NCBI RefSeq assembly: GCF_000956405.1
Contig: NZ_JYIV01000027.1
Location: forward strand, 1 to 64,000
Direction of reading: 5' to 3'
DNA length: 64,000 bases
Source of the DNA: Microbacterium oxydans
GTDB taxonomy: Bacteria; Actinomycetota; Actinomycetes; Actinomycetales; Microbacteriaceae
Shown here in pieces: positions 15,950 to 24,687 of the stretch (position 1 is the stretch's first letter; the number at the start of each line of letters is the position of its first letter). Position numbers and translations under genes: made by a program. The notes under the pieces were generated by a model. The model did no database searches. It worked only from the letters and a program-made list of their open reading frames with translations, and was not told where the DNA came from.

Positions 15950-17482
15950 TCAGCCGGCGCTGGTCATCCTCTGCTGCGCCGTGAAGCGTCCGAGGAGTGC
16001 ATCACGGGCCGTCTGCGCACCGAGCCTACTGGCTGCGGCGACCTCCACGGTCGGCAAGGGCAGCGGCAGCACCGTGGGCAGGCCGACGTTCACGACCACC
16101 GCGCGCGGATCGCGCAGAGCAGCACGTTCGACGAGGGCCCGCTGCGCGGCGTCGGTGTCCGGTCGATCGATCAGGAGCACGGTCGTGGCAGAGGCCGCTT
16201 CCGCCGCCTTCGCGACCTCGTCGAGCACCCTGTCCTGCTCGGACAGCGGCGCGGATGCCACGTCGAGACGCACGCGCAGGCCGTCGTCCGCGAGCGCATT
16301 CGCGACATACGAACCCGCGCTGTCGACGGCGAGCGTCGATCGGCGACGCGCATCGATGACGGCAAGCTCGGTCGACACCTCGGGGGCTGCTCCGGAGATC
16401 GTCACCATACGGCGCAGGATCCCGGCTGCATCGAAGTCGTCTGCCGACTCGTGCGCCTCTTCTGCGGCAACTGCAGCGGCGCGGAGCTTGGTCGCGAGCG
16501 CGGCGACCCTGGCCGCTGCCTCCTCGACGCGAGCACGCGGGAGCGAGCCGTCACGGAGAGCGGCGACGATCCCGTCTCTCGCCGCACGGAAGTCCTGCTC
16601 GTCCTGGTCGGGCAGAGCGGCATCGCCGGGGTTGGTCGGGTTTCCGATGCACAGGAGGTCGGCACCGGCGGCGAGGGCCTGGGCTGCTCCCCCGCCGAGT
16701 CCGACCGTCTCGCGGATGGCCGCCATGTCGAGCGCATCGGTGATGATGACGCCGTCGTAGCCCCAGTCGCGCAGCATGCCGAGCACGCGCGGATTGAGGG
16801 TGGCAGGCTGCTCGCCCCATGCCGGGACCACGATGTGCGCGGTCATGACGGCATCGACGCCCGCATCGATCGCCGCACGGAACGGCTCCAGGTGCACGCG
16901 TTCGAACTCCTCGAGGTCGAGCGTGATCTCGGGGAGCGAGTGGTGCGAGTCCATGTGGGTGTCGCCGTGACCGGGGAAGTGCTTCACGCAGGCCGCGACC
17001 GCGCCGTCCTGGATGCCGTCGATCGTCGCGACCACGTGTCGGGACACGAGCGCCTCATCGTCCCCGAAGGCACGAACGCCGATGACCGGGTTGCGCGGGT
17101 CGGTGTTCACGTCGGCGACCGGACCGAGCACCACGTTGGCGCCGACCGCGCGCACACGGCGTGCCAGTTCCGCGCCGGTCTCCTCCGACGCGACGAGGTC
17201 GTCGAGCAATCCGAGCTGAGCCGCTCCCGGCACCGTCGACCCCGTGGCGGACTCGAGCCGGGTGACGCTGCCACCCTCCTCGTCGATGCCGATCAGGGCG
17301 TTCGGGTTCGCGTCGAGGATCTGAGCGCTCAGCGCGGGCAGGCCCTCTCCGACGTTCTGGCCGAAGTACACGACTCCGGCCAGTCCGTCACGCAGTTCGT
17401 CGCGCAGCCACGCGGGTGCTTCGGTGCCGAAGAAGCCCGGCCACAGCACCCCGTTCGCGAGGCGTTCGAGCTCGTCGGTCAT
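15950..17482 (-). CDS. Glycoside hydrolase family 3 beta-N-acetylhexosaminidase or phosphorylase (NagZ-like)
   Basis: A 510-residue GH3 enzyme without a visible signal peptide, so probably cytoplasmic. The NagZ signature KHFPGHGDTHMDSH lies at about residues 166-180 and includes the His-Asp general acid-base dyad. The nucleophile Asp is in GVIITDALDM near 248-253. A roughly 150-residue C-terminal domain follows the barrel. Gram-positive homologues either hydrolyse GlcNAc from muropeptides or chitobiose, or, as in Cellulomonas fimi Nag3, act as phosphorylases releasing GlcNAc-1-phosphate; the sequence visible here does not decide. ATG 17480-17482 overlaps the permease stop as ATGA, so translation is coupled. 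It acts on the sugar imported by the same operon. Confidence 0.9.
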   Translation of the reverse strand: MTDELERLANGVLWPGFFGTEAPAWLRDELRDGLAGVVYFGQNVGEGLPALSAQILDANPNALIGIDEEGGSVTRLESATGSTVPGAAQLGLLDDLVASEETGAELARRVRAVGANVVLGPVADVNTDPRNPVIGVRAFGDDEALVSRHVVATIDGIQDGAVAACVKHFPGHGDTHMDSHHSLPEITLDLEEFERVHLEPFRAAIDAGVDAVMTAHIVVPAWGEQPATLNPRVLGMLRDWGYDGVIITDALDMAAIRETVGLGGGAAQALAAGADLLCIGNPTNPGDAALPDQDEQDFRAARDGIVAALRDGSLPRARVEEAAARVAALATKLRAAAVAAEEAHESADDFDAAGILRRMVTISGAAPEVSTELAVIDARRRSTLAVDSAGSYVANALADDGLRVRLDVASAPLSEQDRVLDEVAKAAEAASATTVLLIDRPDTDAAQRALVERAALRDPRAVVVNVGLPTVLPLPLPTVEVAAASRLGAQTARDALLGRFTAQQRMTSAG

Positions 17483-18312
17483 CCCTTCACCGCTCCAGCC
17501 ACCATGCCCGAGGCGAGCTTGCGCTGCACCAGGACGAAGAAGATCATGACCGGGACGGTGATGATGGTCGACGCGGCCATGATGCTGCCCCAGTCGTTGG
17601 AGTGCAGACCGAAGAACGACTTCAGACCGATCGAGACCGTGTACTGGTCGGTCTGGGCGCCGAGGATCGTCATCGCGAAGATGAACTCGTTCCACGCGGT
17701 GATGAAGCTGAAGATGCTCGTGGCGACCAGGCCGGGCATGACCAGCGGCAGCAGCACGGAACGGAACATCCGCCACCAGCTCGCACCGTCGATGTAGGCG
17801 GCCTCTTCGAGCTCGACGGGAACGGCGGCGACGAAGCCGCGCAGCATCCAGATGCCGAAAGCGAGCGAGAGCGCCACGTAGACGACCATGAGGCCGAGGA
17901 TGCTGTTGAGCAGTCCCAGACTCTTCACCTGCAGGAACAGCGGGATGACGAGCGCCTCGAGCGGCACCATCTGCACGATCAGGATCATCATCAGGATCGT
18001 GGTGCGGAACTTGAACTTGAAGCGCGCCACCGCGACCGCGGCGAGCAGGCACACCAGAGCGCTCACGAGGACCGTGACGAGCGCCACGATCGCCGAGTTG
18101 CGCAGGTAGGTGCCGAATCCACCGTCCGTGAGCACGAAGGCGAAGTTGTCCCACGTGAACTCCTGCGGGAGGAGCGACTGCCCGCCGCTGGAGGCCTTGC
18201 CGTCGAAGGCGCTGGAGACCATCCAGTAGACGGGGAAGAGGGTGAAGATCAGGACGGCGGCGACCGCGATCCCGATTCCGATGCGGGAGCGGAGCCTCGG
18301 ACGCGGGTTCAC
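17479..18312 (-). CDS. Carbohydrate ABC transporter permease (MalG/CUT1 type)
   Basis: A 277-residue permease with six predicted helices. It starts with the MalG-like first helix (IAVAAVLIFTLFPVYWMVSS) and carries the EAA motif EEAAYIDGASWWRMFRSVLL. The start is GTG at 18310-18312, with GGAGG 7 nt upstream, and overlaps the stop of the partner permease. Longer upstream extensions in this frame are not supported. Pairs with the 18309-19283 permease; no ATPase gene is in the operon, so a shared MsmX/MsiK-type ATPase encoded elsewhere probably powers it. Confidence 0.93.
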   Translation of the reverse strand: MNPRPRLRSRIGIGIAVAAVLIFTLFPVYWMVSSAFDGKASSGGQSLLPQEFTWDNFAFVLTDGGFGTYLRNSAIVALVTVLVSALVCLLAAVAVARFKFKFRTTILMMILIVQMVPLEALVIPLFLQVKSLGLLNSILGLMVVYVALSLAFGIWMLRGFVAAVPVELEEAAYIDGASWWRMFRSVLLPLVMPGLVATSIFSFITAWNEFIFAMTILGAQTDQYTVSIGLKSFFGLHSNDWGSIMAASTIITVPVMIFFVLVQRKLASGMVAGAVKG

Positions 18313-19283
18313 AGCTCGTCCTCCTTCATGAGGGAGCGGATGTAGACGATCGTGATGCCGATCAGCACCAGCGTGAGCAGCACGGCGAGCGCGGCACCGA
18401 AGCCGTAGCGGTTCTGACCGAAGGACTCGACATAGGACCAGACGCCGAGGTTGAGCACCTGACGGTTGCCGCCGCCACCGCCGGGCATCAGGTACACCTG
18501 CGCGAAGACCTTGAAGTCCCAGATGGTCGAGAGGATGATCACGACCGAGAACACGGGCTTGAGCGTGGGGAAGATGATCTTCCAGAAACGTCGCCAGGCG
18601 CCAGCGCCGTCGAGCGCTGCGGCTTCGAGCATCTCCTTCGAGACGCCCAGCAGGCCCGCGAGCACCGTGATGGCGACGAACGGGAAGCCGTGGTGTACGA
18701 CGTTGAGGAGCACGATGGCGTAGAACGACCACTGGTTCGTGAACCAGTTGACGGGATCGTCCATCAGGCCGAGGTCGCGAAGGACGGTGTTGAAGATGCC
18801 GCGGTCGGCATCGAAGATGAAGGTCCACACGTACGTGCCGGTCACGGCGGGCATCGCCCACGCGACCATGATGCAGCTGGAGACGATGACACGCCAGGTG
18901 GTGCCCAGCCGCGCCAGCAGCAGCGCCACGAGGGTACCGACGGCGACCGTGACGAACACGGCCACGGCGGCGAACCCGACGGTGTTGGGCAGCACCACCG
19001 TCCAGAGAGTCGGGTTGGTGAGCGCCTCGACGTAGTTGTCGAGACCGATCCAGTTGTTCTCCCCGGTGTTGATCTCACGCAGACCGTAGTCCTGCAGCGA
19101 GTAGATGAACACCTGGACGAGCGGCCAGAGCATGAGCACCGCGAGGATGGCCAGCCCGGGCGCGAGAAGGAGCCAGGGGCGGGCCGCGACGACCGAGAGA
19201 CCGCGTCGCTTCCGGCCGCCGGCCACGGGAGCGGAGGGGGACTCCGCTTCCGTGGCCGGCAGTGGCGCTTGCACCATCGACAT
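18309..19283 (-). CDS. Carbohydrate ABC transporter permease (MalF/CUT1 type)
   Basis: A 324-residue membrane protein. After about 30 cytoplasmic residues comes a first helix (LLLAPGLAILAVLMLWPLVQ), then five more; the EAA loop is LEAAALDGAGAWRRFWKIIF. ATG 19281-19283 is the chosen start, 15 bp after the binding-protein stop; a second in-frame ATG two codons on is an alternative. Partner of the MalG-type permease in a sugar importer. Confidence 0.93.
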   Translation of the reverse strand: MSMVQAPLPATEAESPSAPVAGGRKRRGLSVVAARPWLLLAPGLAILAVLMLWPLVQVFIYSLQDYGLREINTGENNWIGLDNYVEALTNPTLWTVVLPNTVGFAAVAVFVTVAVGTLVALLLARLGTTWRVIVSSCIMVAWAMPAVTGTYVWTFIFDADRGIFNTVLRDLGLMDDPVNWFTNQWSFYAIVLLNVVHHGFPFVAITVLAGLLGVSKEMLEAAALDGAGAWRRFWKIIFPTLKPVFSVVIILSTIWDFKVFAQVYLMPGGGGGNRQVLNLGVWSYVESFGQNRYGFGAALAVLLTLVLIGITIVYIRSLMKEDEL

Positions 19284-19298
19284 GGAAGGAATGCTTCC

Positions 19299-20588
19299 TT
19301 ACTTCTGGTTGAGGAGTTCGGTCATCTCGGCGGCGGCGTCCTTCGTCGCGGTCGCGACGTCCTTCTGCCCGCTGAGGATGGCCTGGATCATGGAGTTGGT
19401 CGTCTTCTTCGCCTGCACGGCGCCGAAGTTCGGGGTGACCGGGACGGATGCGCCGCCGTCGACCATCTGCTCGGCGAACGGTGCGACCAGCGGGTCGGTC
19501 GAGGCCAGCGCCTCTTCCATCGCGGACTGCACGCCCGGGAAGTACCCGGTCTCGTTCGACCACTGCTCGGCGAACTCACCGGTGGTCATGAGCTTGACGA
19601 ACTCCCACGCGAGGTCGGCGTTCTTGGTCGTGTTGAACACGGAGAGGTGCGAACCGCCGAGCACGGACGGAGCGATGCCGCCGTCCTCACCGGGGATGAC
19701 GGCTGCGCCGATCTTGCCCTCGAGGTCGGGGTTCGCCTCGATGAGCGACTTCGGCGTCCAGGAGCCCGAGAGCATCATGGCGACGTTGCCCTGCGTGAAC
19801 GCGTCACGGAGGTCGGTCTCCTTCCAGGTGGTGGCACCTGCGGAGGAGAAGCCGTGCTCGGTGGCCAGGCCCGTGTAGAACTCGATACCGGCCTGCGACT
19901 CCTTGCTGTCCAGCTCGCTGGTCCAGGTCTTGCCGTCCTTCGTGGCGATCTCGCCGCCGGCGCCCCAGACCCAGGGGTAGACCTGGAACTCGGCGTCACC
20001 GGGGACGGGGAACGGGAGCATGTCGGGCTTGGCCGCCTTGATGGCGTCGCCCGCGGCGACGATGTCGTCCCACGTCTTCGGAGCCTCGAGACCGAGCTCC
20101 TCGAACACGTCGGCGCGGTAGACCAGCGAGCGCACGCCCGCGTACCACGGCATGCCGTACAGCTCGCCGTCGTAGGTGCCGGCCACCTCGAGGCCCTCGA
20201 CGAGGTCGTCGCGGAGGCCCTTCTCGGCGTCGACGTACTCATCGAGCGGCTCGAGCGCGCCGGCGTCGGCGAACTCCGCAGTCCAGGTGGTGCCGGTCTC
20301 GGCGACGTCGGGGGTCGTGCCACCGGCGATGGAGGTCACGAAGCGGTCGTGGGCGTCGGCCCACTGGATCTCCTCGATCTTGACCGTCGCGCCGGTCTCC
20401 TTCTCGAAGGCGTCGGACACCTTGTCGTAGAAGGCGGAGGCGTCGGGGTTGGTGCCCTTCATGATCCAGACGGTGAGCTCCTGGCCCTTGCCGTCGGTGG
20501 ACCCGGTGTCGCTGCCGCCGGCGCAGCCGGCGAGGGCGAGCGTGGCCACGGCGCCGAGCGCCACAGCCGAGAGAATGCGCTTATGCAT
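19299..20588 (-). CDS. Extracellular sugar-binding lipoprotein (SBP_bac_1)
   Basis: A 429-residue binding protein of a CUT1 sugar ABC importer, first gene of the operon. The signal peptide ends in LALAGC with lipid Cys22. The mature part has the solute-binding family 1 pattern (LTVWIMKGTNPDASAFYDKV, then FTQGNVAMMLSGSWTP and FVKLMTTGEFAEQWSNETGY). The start ATG 20586-20588 has GAGGAG 8 nt upstream. The operon encodes a hexosaminidase and an RpiR regulator, so an N-acetylated amino sugar or chitobiose/muropeptide sugar is the best guess for the ligand. Confidence 0.92.
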   Translation of the reverse strand: MHKRILSAVALGAVATLALAGCAGGSDTGSTDGKGQELTVWIMKGTNPDASAFYDKVSDAFEKETGATVKIEEIQWADAHDRFVTSIAGGTTPDVAETGTTWTAEFADAGALEPLDEYVDAEKGLRDDLVEGLEVAGTYDGELYGMPWYAGVRSLVYRADVFEELGLEAPKTWDDIVAAGDAIKAAKPDMLPFPVPGDAEFQVYPWVWGAGGEIATKDGKTWTSELDSKESQAGIEFYTGLATEHGFSSAGATTWKETDLRDAFTQGNVAMMLSGSWTPKSLIEANPDLEGKIGAAVIPGEDGGIAPSVLGGSHLSVFNTTKNADLAWEFVKLMTTGEFAEQWSNETGYFPGVQSAMEEALASTDPLVAPFAEQMVDGGASVPVTPNFGAVQAKKTTNSMIQAILSGQKDVATATKDAAAEMTELLNQK

Positions 20589-20650
20589 TGCGGGGATCTC
20601 CTCTTTGAAAGTCCTGGCAAGCATCGGGTACTCACCGGGGGTTAGGAAAA

Positions 20651-20679
20651 AGTATCCACGACTAACTAATTACCTGCAA
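20651..20679 (-). promoter_or_regulatory. Promoter of the amino-sugar ABC operon
   Basis: On the minus strand, -35 TTGCAG (20674-20679) and -10 GATACT (20651-20656) are 17 bp apart. The region is AT-rich for this genome. The predicted leader is about 55 nt. No clear palindromic operator overlaps it. Confidence 0.5.
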
Positions 20680-20737
20680 GTTCCTCTCAGAATCGTCATG
20701 TGGCCGTAACATCAGGTTCCCCCGATAGGCTCCCCGG

Positions 20738-22009
20738 ATGGCTCGCCGCACCCCTGACAACGACCGCTCGACGGTCGCTCGCCACGCGACACTTCCCGCC
20801 CAGAAGCCCGCTCGAGGGTTCTTGAAGATCGCCGGGATCTCGGTCGGTGTCGTCCTCGTCGCCGCCATCGCGGTCGCCGCGTTCGTCGTCGCCGACTACT
20901 TCAACCGCTTCAACGAAGGCGCCGTCACGTTGGAGGATGCTCCCGAAGTCGAGCCGCCCTCCATCAGCGCCTACCCCGGCGAGTTCAGCATGCTCCTCAT
21001 CGGCACCGACGAGTGCGGTGCCGTGTCCACGGGGCTGCTGGGCGAGCGCTGCTCGAAGACCGACGGCGGGATCCTCAACGACGTGAACCTGCTGGTCCAT
21101 GTCTCGGCCGAGCCGCGCAACGTCACGGTCGTGTCGCTTCCCCGCGACCTCATGATCCCGACGCCCGAGTGCACCAGGGAAGACGGGTCGATCGCCTCGG
21201 AGACCCGCAAGACGCAGATCAACTCGATCTATCAGAACGCCGGGATGTCGTGCGTCGCGAAGACGATCACCGAGCTCACCGGGATCGAGATCCCCTTCGC
21301 GGCGAAGATCGACTTCGATGGCGTGATGGAGGTCACCGATGCGATCGGCGGCGTGGAGGTGTGCATCGGCGGCGACGGCATCCGAGACGAGCACACCGCG
21401 ATCGACTGGGAGCCCGGCCTGCGCACGGTGTCGGGCTATGAGGCCCTGCAGTTCATCCGCACCCGGCACGGTGTCGGCGACGAGAGCGACATGGCGCGCG
21501 TGTCGAACCAGCAGCAGTACATGTCGCGCCTCGTGAAGAAGATCATGAGCGATGAGGTGCTCTCCGACCCCGGCAAGGTGCTCGGGCTCGCCGACACGAT
21601 CGTGGACAACATCGACCCGAGCGATGAGCTGGGCAATCCCATCCGGCTCGCGCAGCTGGCTCTGTCGATCAAGGACGTGCCGTTCTCCGAGTTCGTGTTC
21701 CTCCAGTACCCGGTCTTCGCAGACCCCGACGACTCCGACCGCGTGGTCCCGAACGAGCAGGCCGCCGCGACCATCTGGGATGCGCTGAAAGCGGGCCAGC
21801 CCGTGCAGCTCACCGGCGACGTCAGCAACAACGGCGGAGTGGAGCTCGTCGAGCCGGCCCCGGGCGCAGAAGGCGAGGCTCCGGTGACGGATCCGCCGGC
21901 GACGGATGCTCCTGCCACGGATGCCCCGTCTCCCCGTGCGACGCTCGACTCGGCGATCTCCGGACAGACGGTCGATCAGGAGACGTGCGCGAACGGCAAG
22001 CAGCGCTGA
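20738..22009 (+). CDS. LytR-CpsA-Psr (LCP) family cell-wall glycopolymer ligase
   Basis: A 423-residue membrane-anchored protein: a cytoplasmic tail of about 27 residues, one transmembrane helix (residues 30-53), then the extracellular LCP domain. LCP enzymes attach undecaprenyl-linked glycopolymers to peptidoglycan. Family hallmarks seen are LLIGTDEC, VVSLPRDLMIP with the catalytic-region Arg and Asp, KIDFDGVMEVTDAIGGVEVC and RTRHGVGDESDMARVSNQQQ. The C-terminal tail is rich in Pro, Ala, Thr and Asp (TDPPATDAPATDAPSP). The ATG has no ribosome-binding site but a TAGGCT box 6 nt upstream (20726-20731), so it is probably leaderless. Confidence 0.93.
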   Translation: MARRTPDNDRSTVARHATLPAQKPARGFLKIAGISVGVVLVAAIAVAAFVVADYFNRFNEGAVTLEDAPEVEPPSISAYPGEFSMLLIGTDECGAVSTGLLGERCSKTDGGILNDVNLLVHVSAEPRNVTVVSLPRDLMIPTPECTREDGSIASETRKTQINSIYQNAGMSCVAKTITELTGIEIPFAAKIDFDGVMEVTDAIGGVEVCIGGDGIRDEHTAIDWEPGLRTVSGYEALQFIRTRHGVGDESDMARVSNQQQYMSRLVKKIMSDEVLSDPGKVLGLADTIVDNIDPSDELGNPIRLAQLALSIKDVPFSEFVFLQYPVFADPDDSDRVVPNEQAAATIWDALKAGQPVQLTGDVSNNGGVELVEPAPGAEGEAPVTDPPATDAPATDAPSPRATLDSAISGQTVDQETCANGKQR

Positions 22010-22040
22010 GCCGCACACCTCAGCGCGTAGGCTCGTCTCC

Positions 22041-22901
22041 ATGGGTCGGACCAGATCGCGAGACACCGAGCATCCTCAGGTCCGGCTTGACCACGGGGGC
22101 ATCGCCGGCATCGTGCCCTCGGAGTTCACGAGCGGCTTCGAGCTGATCGTCGACGGCACACCCCAGTCCCATGTGGACCTCGACGACCCGACGCACCTGC
22201 ACTTCGAATACGTCGTCCGCATGGGGGCGGTCATCGATCAGCTCTCCCCCGGCCCGCTGACCGCCGTGCACCTCGGCGCCGGCGCACTCACCGTCCCGCG
22301 CTACATCGACGCGACGCGTCCTGGCTCACGTCAGCAGGTGATCGAGCTCGAGGCTCCGCTCGCGCAGCTGGTGCGCGAACACCTCCCCCTGCCGAAGGGT
22401 GCGCCGATCCGGATCAGGATCGGCGATGCCCGCGAAGGCGTCGCCAAGCTGCCGAGTGCACTACGGGCGAGCTGCGACCTCGTCGTCTCCGACGTCTACT
22501 CGGGAGCGCAGACACCCGCGCATCTCACCAGCGTCGAGTTCTACCGGGAGCTCGCAGAGCTGTTGGCCCCGGGCGGAGTGCTCCTCGTCAACGTCGCCGA
22601 CGGCCCTGGTCTCGCTTTCGCCCGCCGACAGGCCGCGACGATCGCGGACGTGCTCCCCGAGATCGGCATCCTCGCCGACACCCAGGTGCTCAAGGGCCGA
22701 CGCTTCGGGAACCTCGTCATCGCGGCGTCCGCCGCTCCCCTGCCGACGGAATGGCTGCCGCGCATCCTGGCCGCAGGCCCCCACCCCGCGAAGATCGCGC
22801 AGGGAGCCGAGGTCGACGCCTTCATCCAGGGGGCCCGGATCGTGACGGATGCCGACGCCGTCGCCTCACCGCGCCCGGACGCCTCGCTGTTCCTGCGCTG
22901 A
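22041..22901 (+). CDS. Spermidine synthase-like SAM-dependent methyltransferase-fold protein
   Basis: A 286-residue soluble protein with a Rossmann fold like the polyamine synthases. The SAM-site glycine loop is HLGAGALTVPRYI, the acidic residue after strand 2 is in VIELEAPLAQLV, and RIGDAREGVAKL precedes CDLVVSDVYSGAQTP. The classical spermidine synthase active-site residues are not all evident, so spermidine synthesis itself is doubtful. ATG 22041 lies 7 nt after a TAGGCT box (22028-22033) with no ribosome-binding site, suggesting a leaderless mRNA. The gene stands 31 bp after the LCP gene. Confidence 0.82.
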   Translation: MGRTRSRDTEHPQVRLDHGGIAGIVPSEFTSGFELIVDGTPQSHVDLDDPTHLHFEYVVRMGAVIDQLSPGPLTAVHLGAGALTVPRYIDATRPGSRQQVIELEAPLAQLVREHLPLPKGAPIRIRIGDAREGVAKLPSALRASCDLVVSDVYSGAQTPAHLTSVEFYRELAELLAPGGVLLVNVADGPGLAFARRQAATIADVLPEIGILADTQVLKGRRFGNLVIAASAAPLPTEWLPRILAAGPHPAKIAQGAEVDAFIQGARIVTDADAVASPRPDASLFLR

Positions 22902-23060
22902 CTCACGAGGCGGTCTCCGACGCTCACGGACGCCTCGGCGTCGAACCCACCCCGCGCGAGCGCGGCGTGTCGAAGACAGGATGCGGCGACCAGGGCGCGC
23001 CGCGGGGTGGACCCCGCGGACGGAAGGCAGACTGGTTGAGCACGGTGCGGAAGGAGAGCA

Positions 23061-23588
23061 ATGAGTTTCATCCGGGGATACGACCAGGAGACCCTCCGCG
23101 AAAAGGTCGATCTCGATGAGTGCGAGACACGTCTCGCGGAGATCGATTCGCAGCGCAGCCTGCCCGCTCTGCTGGAGCGGGTGTGGCTGCTGAAGGTGCT
23201 CGACCGCCTCGACGAGGCGCTCGCGCTGGCGGATGAGACGGTGCGTCAGGCACGCATGGCCGGCACCCGCAAGGACGTGCTGCGCGCCCGCGTGCTGCAC
23301 GCGACGATCCTGCAGTACCGCGGTGCGCACGCTGCGGCGGAACAGGAGCTCGCGACCTGCGCTGCCGAGGCCGAAGGGCAGCGTTGGCTGTCGATCGCGG
23401 CCTTCGCGTATCAGCACCACGGCAAGAACGCCTACGACGCCGGCGACTACGAGACGGCCAGGGAGAGCTTCAAGCAGTCGCTGTTCCTGCGCCGCGAATC
23501 GGGCGCCGAAGACAGCGAGCTCGAGACCGCGCTCCTGGCGATCGAGGCAGTGGAACGTCGACGCCCGTCGCAGCTCATCCCGAGCTGA
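23061..23588 (+). CDS. Conserved hypothetical protein with TPR-like helical repeats
   Basis: A 175-residue, almost wholly helical soluble protein. Two or three tetratricopeptide-like units can be seen: LPALLERVWLLKVLDRLDEA, DVLRARVLHATILQYRGAHA and AYQHHGKNAYDAGDYETARE. Such repeats bind other proteins. No enzymatic motif. ATG 23061 is preceded by AAGGAGAGCA, with AGGAG at a usable distance. The gene before and the SprT-like gene after are in the same direction, but each has its own likely start signal. Confidence 0.75.
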   Translation: MSFIRGYDQETLREKVDLDECETRLAEIDSQRSLPALLERVWLLKVLDRLDEALALADETVRQARMAGTRKDVLRARVLHATILQYRGAHAAAEQELATCAAEAEGQRWLSIAAFAYQHHGKNAYDAGDYETARESFKQSLFLRRESGAEDSELETALLAIEAVERRRPSQLIPS

Positions 23589-23634
23589 GCCGCCGTTCGG
23601 GTGCGATGTCGCCGGCATGGCTTAGCCTGATCGC

Positions 23635-24123
23635 ATGGCGGAACTTGACCGTGTGCGCGTCTGGGGCGAGGCACTGATCATGCTGCATCTCGACGACAGT
23701 TGGTCGTTCGGCTTCGACAACGCCAAGCGTCGGGCCGGTCAGTGCGACTACACGAAGAAGCGGATCACCGTGTCGCGCTACCTCGCTGCGCGCTTCGACG
23801 ACGATGACATCCATCAGGTGCTGCTGCACGAGGTCGCACATGCTCTCGCCGGCCACGCGGCAGCGCATGGCCCCGCCTGGAAACGCGTCGCCCGAGACCT
23901 CGGCTACGTCGGCGGCACCACGCACCGTGGCGAGACAGCGGTCGAGCTCGCGCCCTGGGTGGGCAGCTGCCCCGCAGGCCACGTCACCTATCGGCACCGC
24001 CGCCCCACCAGACCCACGTCGTGCGCGCGCTGCTCGCGCACCTTCGACTCCCGGCACCTGTTCGCCTGGACCCGTCGCGAGATCACGACCGACGTGCGCC
24101 TCGCCGCGCAGATGCCGCGCTGA
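23635..24123 (+). CDS. SprT-like zinc metallopeptidase-domain protein
   Basis: A 162-residue protein with the SprT zincin motif HEVAH at residues 65-69; the third zinc ligand is probably one of the histidines in HAAAHGPAW. A C-terminal zinc ribbon is suggested by SCPAGHVTYRH and SCARCSRTF. Eukaryotic SPRTN cleaves DNA-protein crosslinks; the role of the bacterial family is less defined. The ATG is 6 nt after a TAGCCT box (23623-23628) with no ribosome-binding site, so it is likely leaderless. It converges with the DUF3054 gene after only 7 bp. Confidence 0.88.
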   Translation: MAELDRVRVWGEALIMLHLDDSWSFGFDNAKRRAGQCDYTKKRITVSRYLAARFDDDDIHQVLLHEVAHALAGHAAAHGPAWKRVARDLGYVGGTTHRGETAVELAPWVGSCPAGHVTYRHRRPTRPTSCARCSRTFDSRHLFAWTRREITTDVRLAAQMPR

Positions 24124-24130
24124 CCGGGGA

Positions 24131-24589
24131 TCAGCCGCGGGGCTCGTCGAGGTTCTCCGCGTCGTTCGGCGTGGAATGGTCGGTCGCTCCGAATTCCTCG
24201 GTCGCTCCGGAGTCCTCCACGCCCTGCGACGAACCGCGCCGACGCCGCACCAGCGCCGCGATCGCGCGCCAGCCGACCAGGAACGCCCCGAGCACGAGCG
24301 TCGCCACGATGATGAACGGCACCTCTGCCGTGTCGCCGCTCAGCACGCGGATGAGCATCCCGCCCACGACCGTCACGATCCAGACCACCGCGCCCCACAG
24401 CAACGACCACGGGCGGCGGGGCCGGCCAGGGAGCAATGCAGCGAGCGCATGCCCCGCCAGCACGGCGATCACGAACGGCCACGCCGTGAGGAGGAACCCG
24501 GCGGGGTTCTCGTCATGGGAGGCGCGGCCGATCGCCGCGAAGACCAGCACGAGCACGACGTCGACGACGACAGCGGGAAGGTACCTCAT
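24131..24589 (-). CDS. DUF3054-family membrane protein
   Basis: A 152-residue protein with four predicted transmembrane helices and the DUF3054 hallmark near the N terminus (VLVFAAIGRASHDE). The C-terminal 40 residues are charged and cytoplasmic-like (RRRRGSSQGVEDSGATEEFG). Function unknown for the family. ATG 24587-24589 lies 6 nt from a TAGGGT box (24596-24601) on the minus strand without a ribosome-binding site, so probably leaderless and independently expressed. Confidence 0.85.
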   Translation of the reverse strand: MRYLPAVVVDVVLVLVFAAIGRASHDENPAGFLLTAWPFVIAVLAGHALAALLPGRPRRPWSLLWGAVVWIVTVVGGMLIRVLSGDTAEVPFIIVATLVLGAFLVGWRAIAALVRRRRGSSQGVEDSGATEEFGATDHSTPNDAENLDEPRG

Positions 24590-24687
24590 GACACGACCCT
24601 ACGTGCCCCCACCCGCACCGATGATCGCCCCGCGGCGTCTGTCGGATATCCGGCCGCCCGGAGAAAGCCCCCCGAGCGGACGCGACA

